DNA of 64,000 bases from Bacillus sp. ISL-41 (GCF_018613235.1 NZ_JAGGQP010000027.1:1-64000); one strand, 5' to 3'; shown: positions 24,678 through 34,358, counted from the stretch's first letter. A program made the numbers and translations. The notes: generated by a model not told the origin, from the letters alone.

Positions 24678-26012
24678 TTAGATAGAACGGTTCCTGATAA
24701 TTTCTGCATAACGGTAACCGCTATCTTTAAGGATTCTTTCCTGAGTTTCAAAATCAACATAAGTAATTCCAAAACGTTTGTCGTAGCCAAATGCCCATTC
24801 GAAATTATCGAGCAATGACCATAGATAATATCCAGCGATGTTCATGCCCTCTTCATTAAGCTCGGCAACTGCCTGAATATGCTTTTCTACATAATCCTGT
24901 CTGTCAGAATCATGGACACGATGGTCATCTGATACGTGATCATCAAACGCCGAACCATTTTCGGTAATATAGATTGGCAGATTCGTATATTCCTTGCGCA
25001 AGCGGTGTATCAGCTCTTTAAATTCAGCCGGTGATATATCCCAGCCCATTCCGGTCTTCGGATAATCCGAGTATGCACTCTTGAACAGGAAGTCCGATGC
25101 TGCATTGAATTCAACAAGACTTCGATTATAATAGTTGATTCCAAAGAAATCACATTCTACTGAAATCTTCTCCAAGTCGCCTTCCTGGATAAAATCAAAA
25201 GAATGAACATATTTGGAGAACAAATTCATCATGTCAACCGGATAATGACCCTTAAGCACAGGATCCAGGAACCACCTGTTTGTGTAGCCATCCGCATTAT
25301 TGGCAGCCAGCTGGTCATTTGCAGAATTGCTTGCCGCGTACATCGGTGACAGGTTCAGCGTGATTCCGATCGGAGTTGTGGAAGCAAATTTCCCTTTAAG
25401 CAAGGAAACCGCCTCACCATGGGACAGAAGCATATGGTGGACAGCTTTCAGCGCCTCTTCCATATTGGTATGGCCTGGCGCATGGACTCCCTGATGGTAA
25501 CCGAGGAAACCGGCGCACCATGGCTCATTATGAGTGATCCACATCTCGACATGCTCATCAAGTTCCTCAAAGCATTTCTCTGCATACTCGATAAACCAAT
25601 TGACGGATTCTCTGTTTGTCCAGCCGCCTTTTTCATGTGCCCACATTGGCAAATCCCAATGATAAAGAGTCACCGCTGGCTTTATTCCGTTTTCGATCAG
25701 GCCTGTTATAAGCTTCTTATAAAAATTCATCCCTGCTTCGTTATACTTGCCCTGCTCTGGGAAAATCCTTGGCCAGGCAATCGAGAAACGATAGGAGTCC
25801 ACACCAAGTGTCTTTAAAATTTCAATATCCTTCTCATATAAATGGTAATGGTCACACGCGACATCCCCGTTATCCATATTGAAGACCTTGCCGGGAGTGC
25901 GTGAAAATGTATCCCAAATGGAAAGGCTCCTGCCGTCTTCTTTATACGCCCCTTCAATCTGGTAGGAGGATGTAGCCGTTCCGAAAATAAAATCTCTTGA
26001 AAATCTAGTCAT
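24678..26012 (-). CDS. GH1 beta-glucosidase (444 aa)
   Basis: It hydrolyses beta-glucosides, here probably laminari-oligosaccharides or laminaribiose. A full GH1 barrel begins FSRDFIFGTATSSYQIEGA. It has acid/base Glu163 (THNEPW) and nucleophile Glu351 (ITENG), with WSLLDNFEWAFGYDKRFG near the C-terminus. There is no signal peptide and no phospho-sugar-binding signature (the W-to-A/K change in the last motif is unlike 6-phospho-beta-glucosidases), so it should act on unphosphorylated sugars. That fits ABC import. Confidence 0.93.
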   Translation of the reverse strand: MTRFSRDFIFGTATSSYQIEGAYKEDGRSLSIWDTFSRTPGKVFNMDNGDVACDHYHLYEKDIEILKTLGVDSYRFSIAWPRIFPEQGKYNEAGMNFYKKLITGLIENGIKPAVTLYHWDLPMWAHEKGGWTNRESVNWFIEYAEKCFEELDEHVEMWITHNEPWCAGFLGYHQGVHAPGHTNMEEALKAVHHMLLSHGEAVSLLKGKFASTTPIGITLNLSPMYAASNSANDQLAANNADGYTNRWFLDPVLKGHYPVDMMNLFSKYVHSFDFIQEGDLEKISVECDFFGINYYNRSLVEFNAASDFLFKSAYSDYPKTGMGWDISPAEFKELIHRLRKEYTNLPIYITENGSAFDDHVSDDHRVHDSDRQDYVEKHIQAVAELNEEGMNIAGYYLWSLLDNFEWAFGYDKRFGITYVDFETQERILKDSGYRYAEIIRNRSI

Positions 26013-26031
26013 CTATTTCTCACCTCAAATG

Positions 26032-26838
26032 TTATTGGTTTTCTCTCTTGTAAACTTTGATGTAATCAACTGCCATCCTCTGAGGAAACTGGGTTGTTTC
26101 ATCAGGGTACCCCGGCCACTTTCCCCCAACAGCAAGATTCAGCTGGAGGTAAAATTCTCGGTCAAAAGGTGCAAAACCAGGCTGCTGTTCCTCTGATTCC
26201 GAAGCCTTGCTGAACCATTCAGTCTGCCTTGCATACAGGACATCGTCCAAATACCATCTGAATTCGCCTGGTTCCCAATCAAGGGTGAAGACATGGAAAT
26301 CATCAGAGAATTTTTTACTGTCAGGAAGCGTATAATTTTCACCTGTATATGTGTGAGGCATGCCGTAATGCAGCGTTCCATAAACCGTACCAGGCTGATG
26401 GCCGATCAGCTCCATGATGTCAATTTCCCCGCAGGCAGGCCATCCAGTATACTTTTCCATATCCTCTGGCATCATCCAGATTGCTGGCCAGATTCCCTGG
26501 CCTTCAGGCAATTTCGCCCGAATCGAAAATCTTCCGTATGTCCAGGCCGCCTTGCCTCTGGTCGTCAATTTAGCGGATGTATAATCCATCCCGTTGTAAT
26601 CTTCATTCCTGGCCTCAAGAACGAGCATGCCATTTTCGATTCGCGCGTTTTCTTTCCGTCTTGTATAGTACTGGGATTCTTCATTCCCGAACCCAGTGCC
26701 GGCCTCAACAAAATTCCATTGGTTTTCATCTATTTCAGGAAGACTAAAGTTCTCTTCCCAAACTAACTTCCATTCTGCTTCAGATTTTGAAAGCGTCATC
26801 ATTTCTTTGTGTAATTTCCCATGATTCTTTGAATCCAC
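26032..26838 (-). CDS. Intracellular GH16 beta-glucanase (268 aa)
   Basis: A single GH16 domain with catalytic GEIDIMELIG (Glu138, Asp140, Glu143). It is about 50% alike by eye to the GH16 domain of the secreted enzyme at 17066. It has no signal peptide (starts MDSKNHGKLHKEMMTLSKSE), so it should trim imported longer beta-1,3-glucan oligomers in the cytoplasm. It is the first of the five glycosidase genes, with its own promoter in the gap to the response regulator gene. Confidence 0.9.
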   Translation of the reverse strand: MDSKNHGKLHKEMMTLSKSEAEWKLVWEENFSLPEIDENQWNFVEAGTGFGNEESQYYTRRKENARIENGMLVLEARNEDYNGMDYTSAKLTTRGKAAWTYGRFSIRAKLPEGQGIWPAIWMMPEDMEKYTGWPACGEIDIMELIGHQPGTVYGTLHYGMPHTYTGENYTLPDSKKFSDDFHVFTLDWEPGEFRWYLDDVLYARQTEWFSKASESEEQQPGFAPFDREFYLQLNLAVGGKWPGYPDETTQFPQRMAVDYIKVYKRENQ

Positions 26839-26921
26839 CTAAACTCCCCCTTCTGAAAAACTGAATGCTTTGAACAAAACATATCTCAATTCCTATTCTA
26901 CCTTTGACAGCCAGGCATCTT

Positions 26922-26990
26922 GAGATAGAGAATTTTGTTTAGGGTGTCAATATTTTAGAAGAGCGTAAAATCCTATGAAAACACTTCCAA
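26922..26990 (-). promoter_or_regulatory. Promoter and cre-like site of the glycosidase genes
   Basis: The minus strand has TTGACA (26950-26945), 17 bases, TATCTC (26927-26922). Upstream, 26975-26990 reads ATGAAAACACTTCCAA, one mismatch from the catabolite-repression consensus WTGNAANCGNWNNCAW (central CG replaced). CcpA control is plausible but not shown. Confidence 0.5.
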
Positions 26991-27004
26991 AAAAAACCTT
27001 AAAA

Positions 27005-27032
27005 TAAAAAAAGAGAGCCAATTCAGCTCTCT
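27005..27032 (-). terminator. Terminator after the response-regulator gene
   Basis: Stem AGAGAGC/GCTCTCT with a seven-U minus-strand tract, directly after the stop codon at 27033. It separates the regulator unit from the glycosidase unit. Confidence 0.85.
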
Positions 27033-28544
27033 TCATCCATTCATTTCCCGATATTCTTTTGGGGAAATACCTTCGACTTCCCGGAACACTCTTGCAAACT
27101 GTTTTGGGTTCTTGTAGCCGACCATCTCACTGATTTCCAGTATTTTAAAATCTGTCTCCTTCAACAGCCGCTTTGCACTGTCTACTCTGACCATTTTCAG
27201 ATAGTCAACGAAGTTTTGTCCAATATACTCCTTGAACATATGGCTGAAATAGGAGTAATTCAATGAAATGTAATTGGCAACTACGGCTAAATTCAAATCC
27301 TTATGGTAATTTTCCCTTATATACGCAATCGCCCTGTCCATGTACTTTTGCTCTGAATACACTGCTTTTACCTGTTTATTGTATTCATGGATTCTCATCA
27401 GCAAATCCTCGAGGGCATGGAAGTATTCATGGAAATTGTCAAAGTTGTAGATATTGTCGATCTTATTTAAAAGCTCAAACGTGACAAGAGATTCTTCCCC
27501 CAACCTCTTGAAAAAGCCTTTGAAAATCGTCTCATTGATTTCCTCGTTAAGGTTTTCAAGATAATCGATGCTACTGTGGGCAATGACATCAAAATCCATA
27601 ACCTGTCTAAGGTTATCTTTAATTTCCTTTTCACGTTCAGTCCCCAGCATATTGGAAATTTTATTGATCAGGTCTGCCGGAAGAGAGGCTACTTCTGGTT
27701 TCTCTTTAACATTCTCATATAAAATGATCTGGCGACGCGGATAAAGGAAATGATACTTGATCGCTGTGGCTGCCTGACCATAAGTTTGTTTAAACTCTCT
27801 TATATCCTGTGCCTTTTCGCTAATTCCAATGGTGAAAATCGAATGCCTGTCTCGGCCAAGCTGTTCTTTCAGAATGGAGAATTGCTCAAAATCTGCTGAA
27901 ATGATGGTCACCCGGCCGTCTTTATCAAGGAAGGGAATACTGCCACTGCTGGAATAGAGCAGCTGATTAATCTTATTAAGAAAGTCCTCTCCATCGATAT
28001 CTCCATCCACCTGGATGATTCCAACGTAGTATCCATCCGGATAAGATTCTATTTTCATTTTCTTATAAAGATCTTCTACAACTTCCTGTTGAATATTAGG
28101 ATTGAGCAAAATGTAATTCAGTTGGCTGGCACGATAGTCATCCATATGCTGGTAGGTCATTTTCTGGCTGTTTTCCAGTTCTTCTATGATGGTATTCAAA
28201 GTTTTGAATAGCTCTGTGCGGTTTACCGGCTTCAATAAGTAATCTTTTACCTTATGTTTGATCGCTTCCTTGGCATACGTGAAATCATCGTATCCGCTGA
28301 GGATTACAATCGATGGTTTTATTTCTTCCTGCTGTTGGAGTTCCCTGATTAATTGAATACCATCCATCCTTGGCATTTTAATATCAGTGATCACGATATC
28401 CGGTTTATTCTCGAATATACCGTCAAGAGCTTCCTGTCCATCTGAAGCGATGAATGTTTCAAAATCTGGATATTCCCGCTTGATCATTGCCTGTATACCC
28501 AACCTGATATTTTTCTCATCATCTGCTATAAGAACTTTATACAC
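27033..28544 (-). CDS. YesN-like response regulator with AraC DNA-binding domain (503 aa)
   Basis: The N-terminal receiver has Asp8/Asp9 and phospho-acceptor Asp54 (VITDIKMP), Ser/Thr in VILSGYDDF and Lys in LLKPV. A middle region (about 130-390) resembles the spacer of YesN-type proteins. A C-terminal AraC double HTH (about 400-500) includes LAVVANYISLNYSYFSHMFK and ILEISEMVGYKNPKQFARVF. The start overlaps the kinase gene's end by eight bases, so the pair is translationally coupled. It most likely activates the ABC operon and the glycosidase genes in response to beta-glucan products. Confidence 0.92.
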   Translation of the reverse strand: MYKVLIADDEKNIRLGIQAMIKREYPDFETFIASDGQEALDGIFENKPDIVITDIKMPRMDGIQLIRELQQQEEIKPSIVILSGYDDFTYAKEAIKHKVKDYLLKPVNRTELFKTLNTIIEELENSQKMTYQHMDDYRASQLNYILLNPNIQQEVVEDLYKKMKIESYPDGYYVGIIQVDGDIDGEDFLNKINQLLYSSSGSIPFLDKDGRVTIISADFEQFSILKEQLGRDRHSIFTIGISEKAQDIREFKQTYGQAATAIKYHFLYPRRQIILYENVKEKPEVASLPADLINKISNMLGTEREKEIKDNLRQVMDFDVIAHSSIDYLENLNEEINETIFKGFFKRLGEESLVTFELLNKIDNIYNFDNFHEYFHALEDLLMRIHEYNKQVKAVYSEQKYMDRAIAYIRENYHKDLNLAVVANYISLNYSYFSHMFKEYIGQNFVDYLKMVRVDSAKRLLKETDFKILEISEMVGYKNPKQFARVFREVEGISPKEYREMNG

Positions 28545-30399
28545 TTCGGCTGCCTCCTTTCATGATTTTACTAGGCAGTTTTACCGTCACCATTGTGAAT
28601 GCACCTTTCTCACTTGCAACAAACACTCCATACTCCGGCCCATAGTAAAGCTGGATTCTTTCATTCACATTATGGATACCTATTCCATTTCCACCTTTAG
28701 AACCAGAATTTTGATATTCCGCGCCTGTTTGAATGGATAAGTTGAGCGATTCACACTCTTCATTTGTCATCCCCACACCATTATCTTTTATCTCAATGAT
28801 GATATGGTCCTCTGAACATCTAGCATTCACCTGCAGGTTACCTTCATTTTTCTGGTCGTTAGGAATAATCCCATGTTTAATTGCATTCTCAACGATCGGC
28901 TGCAGTGACATCTTCAGAACTTCCTGGTCATACAGTTCATGGGGGACATCAATGTTCAAGGTTAGCAAGCCATCCAAACGCAGATTCATAATCTCCACAT
29001 AGTTCTTTATATAATTCAGCTCTTCATCAAGTACTACAAAGTCATTCTTCCATTTAAGATTGTAGCGCATCATTTCGCCAAGGGAGGTCACGGCATCAGA
29101 AATAGGATACTGTCCTTCTATTTCTGCCATCATCTTGATGTTTTCCAATGTGTTGTAAAGGAAGTGAGAATCAATTTGGGTTTTCAACGCCTTTAATTCA
29201 GTTTCTTTTGCTGTTGCCTGCTTGTTGACAGCTTCAGCGATCAATCCATTCATTTTACCAAGGAGACTTTTAAAATGAAATGCCAGCTCCGAAATCTCAT
29301 CTTGCCCACCAATTTCAACATCAACAGAAAAGTCGCCCTGTTCTACCCGCTTCATTGAATCTTTCAATTTGTACATTTTTTTCAGGAGCAATAAAACAAG
29401 TACATAGGTGACAAAAGAAAGAATAATAACAAGAAAGATAATTCCGCTAAAAATGACATTCCTCGTCTTCGCCGTTTCCGCATATAGACCTTCAAGCGAA
29501 ATGACATTCAGCAGATAGGCATCCAAATCATCAATATAAGCAGTGATGACAAGATAAGGTGTTTCATTGTTTTCGAATTGAAAACTGCCGGTGCCTTCGT
29601 GTTTTGATTTGTTGAATTTAAGTTTGAGTTCTTCAGTATCAATTCCCTCATCTTCAAAATAGGTGTGATGGAAATTCCTGATCATGTTGTTATCCTTATC
29701 AATGACGACATAGACCGAATCAGGATCCTGCACCGTTCCGAACATCTTAGGGAAAAAGTTTTTAAGGAACATATTGATTTCGATGATGCCTAAATGTTCA
29801 TCCTTAGGGTAATCCAATTCCCGCAACAATGAGATTTTCGCTGTGTTTTGCGATGGCAGTCTCTCAAGAACATCCTCTGTCTGCTGATCGAACCACCAAA
29901 CTTCCATCCCGTTCCTGTTGATGACCTCTTCTCTCCATGGCTTATCCATGATTCGATCTTCTTTAAAGAGAATCGGCCACATTTCGGTTATATATGGATT
30001 GGTGGTATACAGGCGAATATTTTCAATCGCTGGGTTATTGGCCTGCAGCCTGGTCACATTCGACAGCTCATTCATTCTGAAATCAATCAACTGATCAATA
30101 TTTGCTTCGTTTCTGCTTTTCACAAAATCAATGAATTCTATGTCCGAAACGACCATTTGGGCCGTTCGTCTCATTGATTCAATATTGTTTTTTATATGGA
30201 TTTTCTCGATTTCAAGAGCATTTTCACTTTTAATCCTGATTTCATTGATCGCTCTGTCATACACGTTACTGGAATAAATAGAAATGAAAATAATAATAGG
30301 AATAATGATAATAATGATATATAAGGCAATCAGCTTTTGCTGCAAGGAAAGTCGATTTAACCATGATGCAGCTTCGTTAATTGTTTTTTGAAAATTCAT
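28537..30399 (-). CDS. YesM-like sensor histidine kinase (620 aa)
   Basis: Topology: TM1 about 22-42, a large extracellular sensor (about 43-295), TM2 about 298-322, HAMP (about 325-380), His_kinase (LytS/YesM-type) with phospho-acceptor His in LKTQIDSHFLYNTLENIKMM, and an ATPase domain (QPIVENAIKHGI, DNGVGM, GGNGIGIHNV). The family usually reads QINPHFLYN; here it is QIDSHFLYN. Next to a binding protein and ABC permeases, it probably senses the imported glucan, perhaps through the binding protein. Confidence 0.92.
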   Translation of the reverse strand: MNFQKTINEAASWLNRLSLQQKLIALYIIIIIIPIIIFISIYSSNVYDRAINEIRIKSENALEIEKIHIKNNIESMRRTAQMVVSDIEFIDFVKSRNEANIDQLIDFRMNELSNVTRLQANNPAIENIRLYTTNPYITEMWPILFKEDRIMDKPWREEVINRNGMEVWWFDQQTEDVLERLPSQNTAKISLLRELDYPKDEHLGIIEINMFLKNFFPKMFGTVQDPDSVYVVIDKDNNMIRNFHHTYFEDEGIDTEELKLKFNKSKHEGTGSFQFENNETPYLVITAYIDDLDAYLLNVISLEGLYAETAKTRNVIFSGIIFLVIILSFVTYVLVLLLLKKMYKLKDSMKRVEQGDFSVDVEIGGQDEISELAFHFKSLLGKMNGLIAEAVNKQATAKETELKALKTQIDSHFLYNTLENIKMMAEIEGQYPISDAVTSLGEMMRYNLKWKNDFVVLDEELNYIKNYVEIMNLRLDGLLTLNIDVPHELYDQEVLKMSLQPIVENAIKHGIIPNDQKNEGNLQVNARCSEDHIIIEIKDNGVGMTNEECESLNLSIQTGAEYQNSGSKGGNGIGIHNVNERIQLYYGPEYGVFVASEKGAFTMVTVKLPSKIMKGGSRSV

Positions 30400-30526
30400 A
30401 TTTTCACATCCATTTTTTCCGCATAAAAAAATTATAAATTATATTCAATATTAATATTGTGGTAAAGTGTTTCAATTTGATGAAATTATGTTGTGTAATC
30501 CATCGCAGTGATACGTGCCTGTATGC

Positions 30527-30580
30527 AAAAAGAGGAATAGACTGCCCCCTCAAGAAATTTAATTCTAGAAGGAACAGTCT
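30527..30580 (-). terminator. Terminator after the binding-protein gene
   Basis: Outer stem AGACTG (30539-30544) / CAGTCT (30575-30580) with an inner CCCCCT/AGGAA part; the minus-strand tail is TTCCTCTTTTTG. It may be partial, letting some transcripts continue into the kinase gene. Confidence 0.6.
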
Positions 30581-30592
30581 TTCCATAGTTAT

Positions 30593-32248
30593 TTATTTTG
30601 CTGCATCAAGTTTCTCTTTGTTCTTTTCATAAATTCCTTGCTGATACTTTTCAACTTTTTCATAGCCATAAGAATCACGTTTCTTCAGGAATCCTTCAAA
30701 GATTTTATCGAACTCTTTATCGGATTTTGCTAAAAGAAGCTTAGGAAGAGTTTTGCCCCATTCCTGTGCAATTTTGCTTGCTGCTACACCTTCTGCAGAA
30801 GTTCCAGTCGGGCTGATGCCGTCGAATTCAGCATAGCTGACTGTCTTTCCTTTTGTCCAATCTTCCATTTGCTTGAAAGGTTCAGAAGCAGGAGGTGCCC
30901 ACGCAAGGCTCATGTTTGTATCCATCAGCATCCAATATTTGAATGATGCGCCATACTGCTGGTCAAAAGCTGCACGGTCTTTGTTCAATAGATCAAGTAC
31001 TTCTGGCTTGAATTCTGGCTTACCGTTCACCATATCATACGTTTCGCCTTCTTTACCCATGTAAAGGTCCATTTGTCCTTCTTCACTGATCATGTAAGTC
31101 AGGAATTGAATCGCTCTTTCTTTATCTTTTACATCTTTAGAAATCAAAGTAACTGTCCAGCCTGAGATGCTGTCACCTGCTAGTGCTGGCCCATCTCCAT
31201 TTGAGTTCGCTGGTCCGTCAACTGCGATATACACGGAATTAGGATCTTTTGCATACAATGCGTGCTGTTGTGCTGCAAGGTCACTGCGCTGGTAAAGCAT
31301 TGCGAAGTAACGGCCTTGTGAAATTTTCTCTTCCATTTGTGGACGCTTATCGATAAAGATATCTTTTGCAAGAAGTCCTTTGTCATTTGCTTCTCTGAAG
31401 GTCTTTAACCATGCAAGATACTCAGGATCCTGGCTGCGGTCATAAACCTTTCCGTCTTTTTCCATAGGGATGTTCAGGAAGTTTTGAAGATAGCCTTCAA
31501 GAGAAGTATTACCTACATCAGTGAACTCATTCAAACCGAATGGAATCAATGGTGCACCGTTCACTTCTGGGAATTCCTTCTTAGCAGCTTCAAGAGCCTT
31601 CAAGAATCCTTCTGGAGTGCTCATATCAGGGCTGCCGATCGCTTCATACATATCCTTTCTTACAAGGAATGTCTGGTTAGATGGCTTAAGGTCTTTATAC
31701 TTGTCAAAATCCTTTGGTGAAGAAGAAGCATTCGGGTAACCATACGTATTGCCATCTTCTTGCTTATACCATTCGATTTTTGCTCCATCTGCTACTTTAT
31801 AAAAATATGGATCATATTGATCTGCAAGTTCATTTAATGGAAGGACAAGCTCGCCTTCGATCATCTTCTTAACTGCATCTTCCCACCAGCCGATTGTGAT
31901 GAAATCAGGAAGCTTTCCAGATGCGATCATTGTGTTCATTTTTTCTGCTTCGTTACCTGCTGGTGAGATGAAGTTAACTGACACACCAGTTTTATCGGTT
32001 ACATATTTGGAAACAGCATCGTCACCCCATTTATGCGCGAACCAAGAAAAGTTAACATACCAATCAAACGTAATAGGTTCTTTATTGGATTGCCAGCCAG
32101 GAGCATCAGCTGTTGCCTTTGGTTTGTCTGCGTCCTTTTCATCGGAAGCGTTTTCATTTGTCTTGCTGGAACAGCCTGAAAATAGTGCTAAAACCAATGA
32201 CAGAACAAGCAATAGTGAAAAGCCTTTGGAAAAGAATTTTCTCCTCAT
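30593..32248 (-). CDS. Lipoprotein extracellular solute-binding protein (551 aa)
   Basis: The oligosaccharide-binding component of the ABC importer. It has a signal peptide with lipobox LFSGC (Cys about 27), then a large family-1-like binding domain (ITFDWYVNFSWFAH..., GKLPDFITIGWWEDAVKKM, QFLTYMISEEGQMDLYMGKEG). It resembles LipO/YtcQ-type proteins that partner LplB/LplC permeases. I chose ATG 32248, with GAGAGGG seven bases upstream; the frame stays open 13 codons further. It lies downstream of the two permeases, with a strong hairpin in the gap. Confidence 0.92.
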   Translation of the reverse strand: MRRKFFSKGFSLLLVLSLVLALFSGCSSKTNENASDEKDADKPKATADAPGWQSNKEPITFDWYVNFSWFAHKWGDDAVSKYVTDKTGVSVNFISPAGNEAEKMNTMIASGKLPDFITIGWWEDAVKKMIEGELVLPLNELADQYDPYFYKVADGAKIEWYKQEDGNTYGYPNASSSPKDFDKYKDLKPSNQTFLVRKDMYEAIGSPDMSTPEGFLKALEAAKKEFPEVNGAPLIPFGLNEFTDVGNTSLEGYLQNFLNIPMEKDGKVYDRSQDPEYLAWLKTFREANDKGLLAKDIFIDKRPQMEEKISQGRYFAMLYQRSDLAAQQHALYAKDPNSVYIAVDGPANSNGDGPALAGDSISGWTVTLISKDVKDKERAIQFLTYMISEEGQMDLYMGKEGETYDMVNGKPEFKPEVLDLLNKDRAAFDQQYGASFKYWMLMDTNMSLAWAPPASEPFKQMEDWTKGKTVSYAEFDGISPTGTSAEGVAASKIAQEWGKTLPKLLLAKSDKEFDKIFEGFLKKRDSYGYEKVEKYQQGIYEKNKEKLDAAK

Positions 32249-32315
32249 TTTTTGACCCTCTCTCTTTTGTGTTATTTTGGGCCACATTACTAAATGTACA
32301 CTGCTTTAAAAGAGC

Positions 32316-32350
32316 GGGAAAGGCTTTTTTCCTAAGTACCAGCCTTTCCC
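32316..32350 (-). other. 10-bp perfect hairpin between permease and binding-protein genes
   Basis: GGGAAAGGCT (32316-32325) pairs with AGCCTTTCCC (32341-32350). No U-run follows in the minus direction, so it is more likely an RNA processing or stability element that raises binding-protein expression than a terminator. Confidence 0.65.
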
Positions 32351-32459
32351 AAGGTCAGAAGGGGGTATCCTTCATGTATAAAGCAGGACATATCAATAAT
32401 GAAGCCAGGATTATTTAAATTTCTTCTATGAAGAAAAATTTAAATCGAAGTTTAGTAGA

Positions 32460-33359
32460 TCAACCTTTTACTGATCCAATCAGCATTCCTTTTACAAAGT
32501 ACTTTTGCAGGAATGGATACACTAGCATGATTGGAAGTGTTGTAACAACCATCGTAGCCAATTTGATAGACTGGGATGTTACTGTCTTCGTGGCAATCGA
32601 TCCTGCTGCATTCGTCATCATCTGGTTTGAGCTTGACTCAGCAACTACTTTGTATAAATAGGTCTGGATCGGCTGCAGGTCTGGATTATTCACAAAGATG
32701 ACCCCGGCAAAGTAGTCGTTCCACTGATAGACTCCCTGGAACAATGCAATGGTTGCAATAACCGGCATTGAAAGCGGGATGATTACTCTGATAAAAATCA
32801 TAAAGTCATTTGCGCCGTCAATTTTTGCTGCTTCTTCCAGAGACGTTGGCAGTTCCCTGAAGAATGATACAAAAATGATTAAGTGGAAGAAGTTAAACAT
32901 TGTCGGAATGATATATACAAGGAAGTTATCAAACAATCCTAGATCTCTGATTAACAGGAAGTAAGGAATCAATCCGCCGCTGAAAAACATTGTGATGACA
33001 CCGACCAGCATGTAGAAGTTCCTGCCGTAAAGGTCACGTCTTGAAATCGCATACGCAACCATGGCGGTGAAAAATACATGGGTGATAGTCCCGATAACCG
33101 TTTTGGCAATTGTCACGCCAAATGATGTGACAATACCCGGAGTCTCAAAAACAGCCTTGTAGTTTTCTAAAGTAAACTCTCGCGGCCACCAGTAAATCCC
33201 GCCTCTCATGGCGTCCACACCATCATTCAATGAATTGACGAGTACATACCAGATTGGGTAGATCGTAATGGCACAGATAAAGAGCATGATCAGAATGTTA
33301 ATGTTGTCAAAGATGTATTCGCTTGTTGTTCGCCGGTTCCGTTTAAAAAGCTTAAACAC
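32460..33359 (-). CDS. Sugar ABC permease, LplC/YtcP-like (299 aa)
   Basis: The second permease of a carbohydrate (CUT1-type) importer. Six helices and the EAA loop (SLEEAAKIDGANDFMIFIRV) face an ATPase. The N-terminus (FDNINILIMLFICAITIYPIWYVLVNS) is typical of LplC/YtcP. It starts 12 bases after the first permease. No ATPase gene is nearby, as usual for this subfamily, which borrows an MsmX-type ATPase. Confidence 0.92.
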   Translation of the reverse strand: MFKLFKRNRRTTSEYIFDNINILIMLFICAITIYPIWYVLVNSLNDGVDAMRGGIYWWPREFTLENYKAVFETPGIVTSFGVTIAKTVIGTITHVFFTAMVAYAISRRDLYGRNFYMLVGVITMFFSGGLIPYFLLIRDLGLFDNFLVYIIPTMFNFFHLIIFVSFFRELPTSLEEAAKIDGANDFMIFIRVIIPLSMPVIATIALFQGVYQWNDYFAGVIFVNNPDLQPIQTYLYKVVAESSSNQMMTNAAGSIATKTVTSQSIKLATMVVTTLPIMLVYPFLQKYFVKGMLIGSVKG

Positions 33360-33371
33360 AACCTCACCCCC

Positions 33372-34358
33372 TTAGAATAAAGATGTTCCATTCAGTTTCT
33401 TCACAATCTTGTTAGCAGACAGGAGCAGGATAAAGGCAATGATCGCTTTTAATAAACCGACTGCTGTTGCGTAAGAGTAGCGTGCATTCTGAAGTCCCAT
33501 TTGGTAAACGTAAATGTCAATTACATTACTTGCGCTTTCATTCAATGAGTTACGCAAAATCAAGATTTGGTCGAAGTTTGAATTCAAGACACCGCTTACA
33601 GCAAGGATGAAAAGAATTGTGATTGTCGGGCGAATCGACGGCAATGTGACATGCCACATCTTTTGGAAACGATTTGCTCCGTCAATTGTTGATGACTCGT
33701 ACAGCTCTGGTGATACGCCAGCGATTGCTGCAAGATAAATGATTGCTGACCAACCAAGTTCTTTCCATATATCCGAGAGAATGACGATTGCCCAGAAGTT
33801 ATCAGGTGAAGCAAGGAAATTCGTACGTTCACTGATTAACCCTAAACCTAGCAGGATATCATTTAAGACACCGATATCTGCCAGCCATGTTGTCAAAATC
33901 CCTCCAAGTACAACCCATGAAATGAAGTGAGGCAAGTAAGAGATCGTTTGAACCGCTTTCTTGAGCTTCATTGATGTAAGTTCATTCAGCAAAAGAGCAA
34001 AAATGATTGGAAGCGGGAACCCGATAATTAATTTAATCAAGCTGATTCCCAGTGTATTTTTCAGGACGATCCAGAAGTTCTCATCCTGCAGGAATTCCTT
34101 AAACTGCATCAATCCTACCCAAGGTGCTTCTGAGATAGTTTTGATAATGCTGTATTCCTTGAATGCGATGATCAACCCGTACATCGGGATATAGTTGAAG
34201 ATGAACATCCACACTACACCGAGAAGCGCCATCGTCTGCAAATACTTTTGAGAAATGATTGTCTTTTTGATTTTTTTGTATTTTTCTTTTTTTGTAGGCT
34301 CTACCATTATGGTGTCACTGACTTGTTGTTCGACTGGCTGTTGAATCTTGACTTCCAT
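33372..34358 (-). CDS. Sugar ABC permease, LplB/YteP-like (328 aa)
   Basis: The first permease, and the first gene of the ABC-regulator operon. Six helices follow a polar N-terminal arm (KKEKYKKIKKTIISQKYLQ); the EAA loop reads LYESSTIDGANRFQKMWHVTLP. FIFNYIPMYGLIIAFKEYSI is a hallmark of the LplB/YteP group. Its 5' leader (about 150 bases) contains an intrinsic terminator, hinting at attenuation. Confidence 0.92.
   Translation of the reverse strand: MEVKIQQPVEQQVSDTIMVEPTKKEKYKKIKKTIISQKYLQTMALLGVVWMFIFNYIPMYGLIIAFKEYSIIKTISEAPWVGLMQFKEFLQDENFWIVLKNTLGISLIKLIIGFPLPIIFALLLNELTSMKLKKAVQTISYLPHFISWVVLGGILTTWLADIGVLNDILLGLGLISERTNFLASPDNFWAIVILSDIWKELGWSAIIYLAAIAGVSPELYESSTIDGANRFQKMWHVTLPSIRPTITILFILAVSGVLNSNFDQILILRNSLNESASNVIDIYVYQMGLQNARYSYATAVGLLKAIIAFILLLSANKIVKKLNGTSLF

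Noticed and set aside
30404-30586. 60-codon minus-strand ORF between kinase and binding-protein genes
   Set aside because: It is mostly the terminator hairpin of the binding-protein gene and lacks a convincing start.
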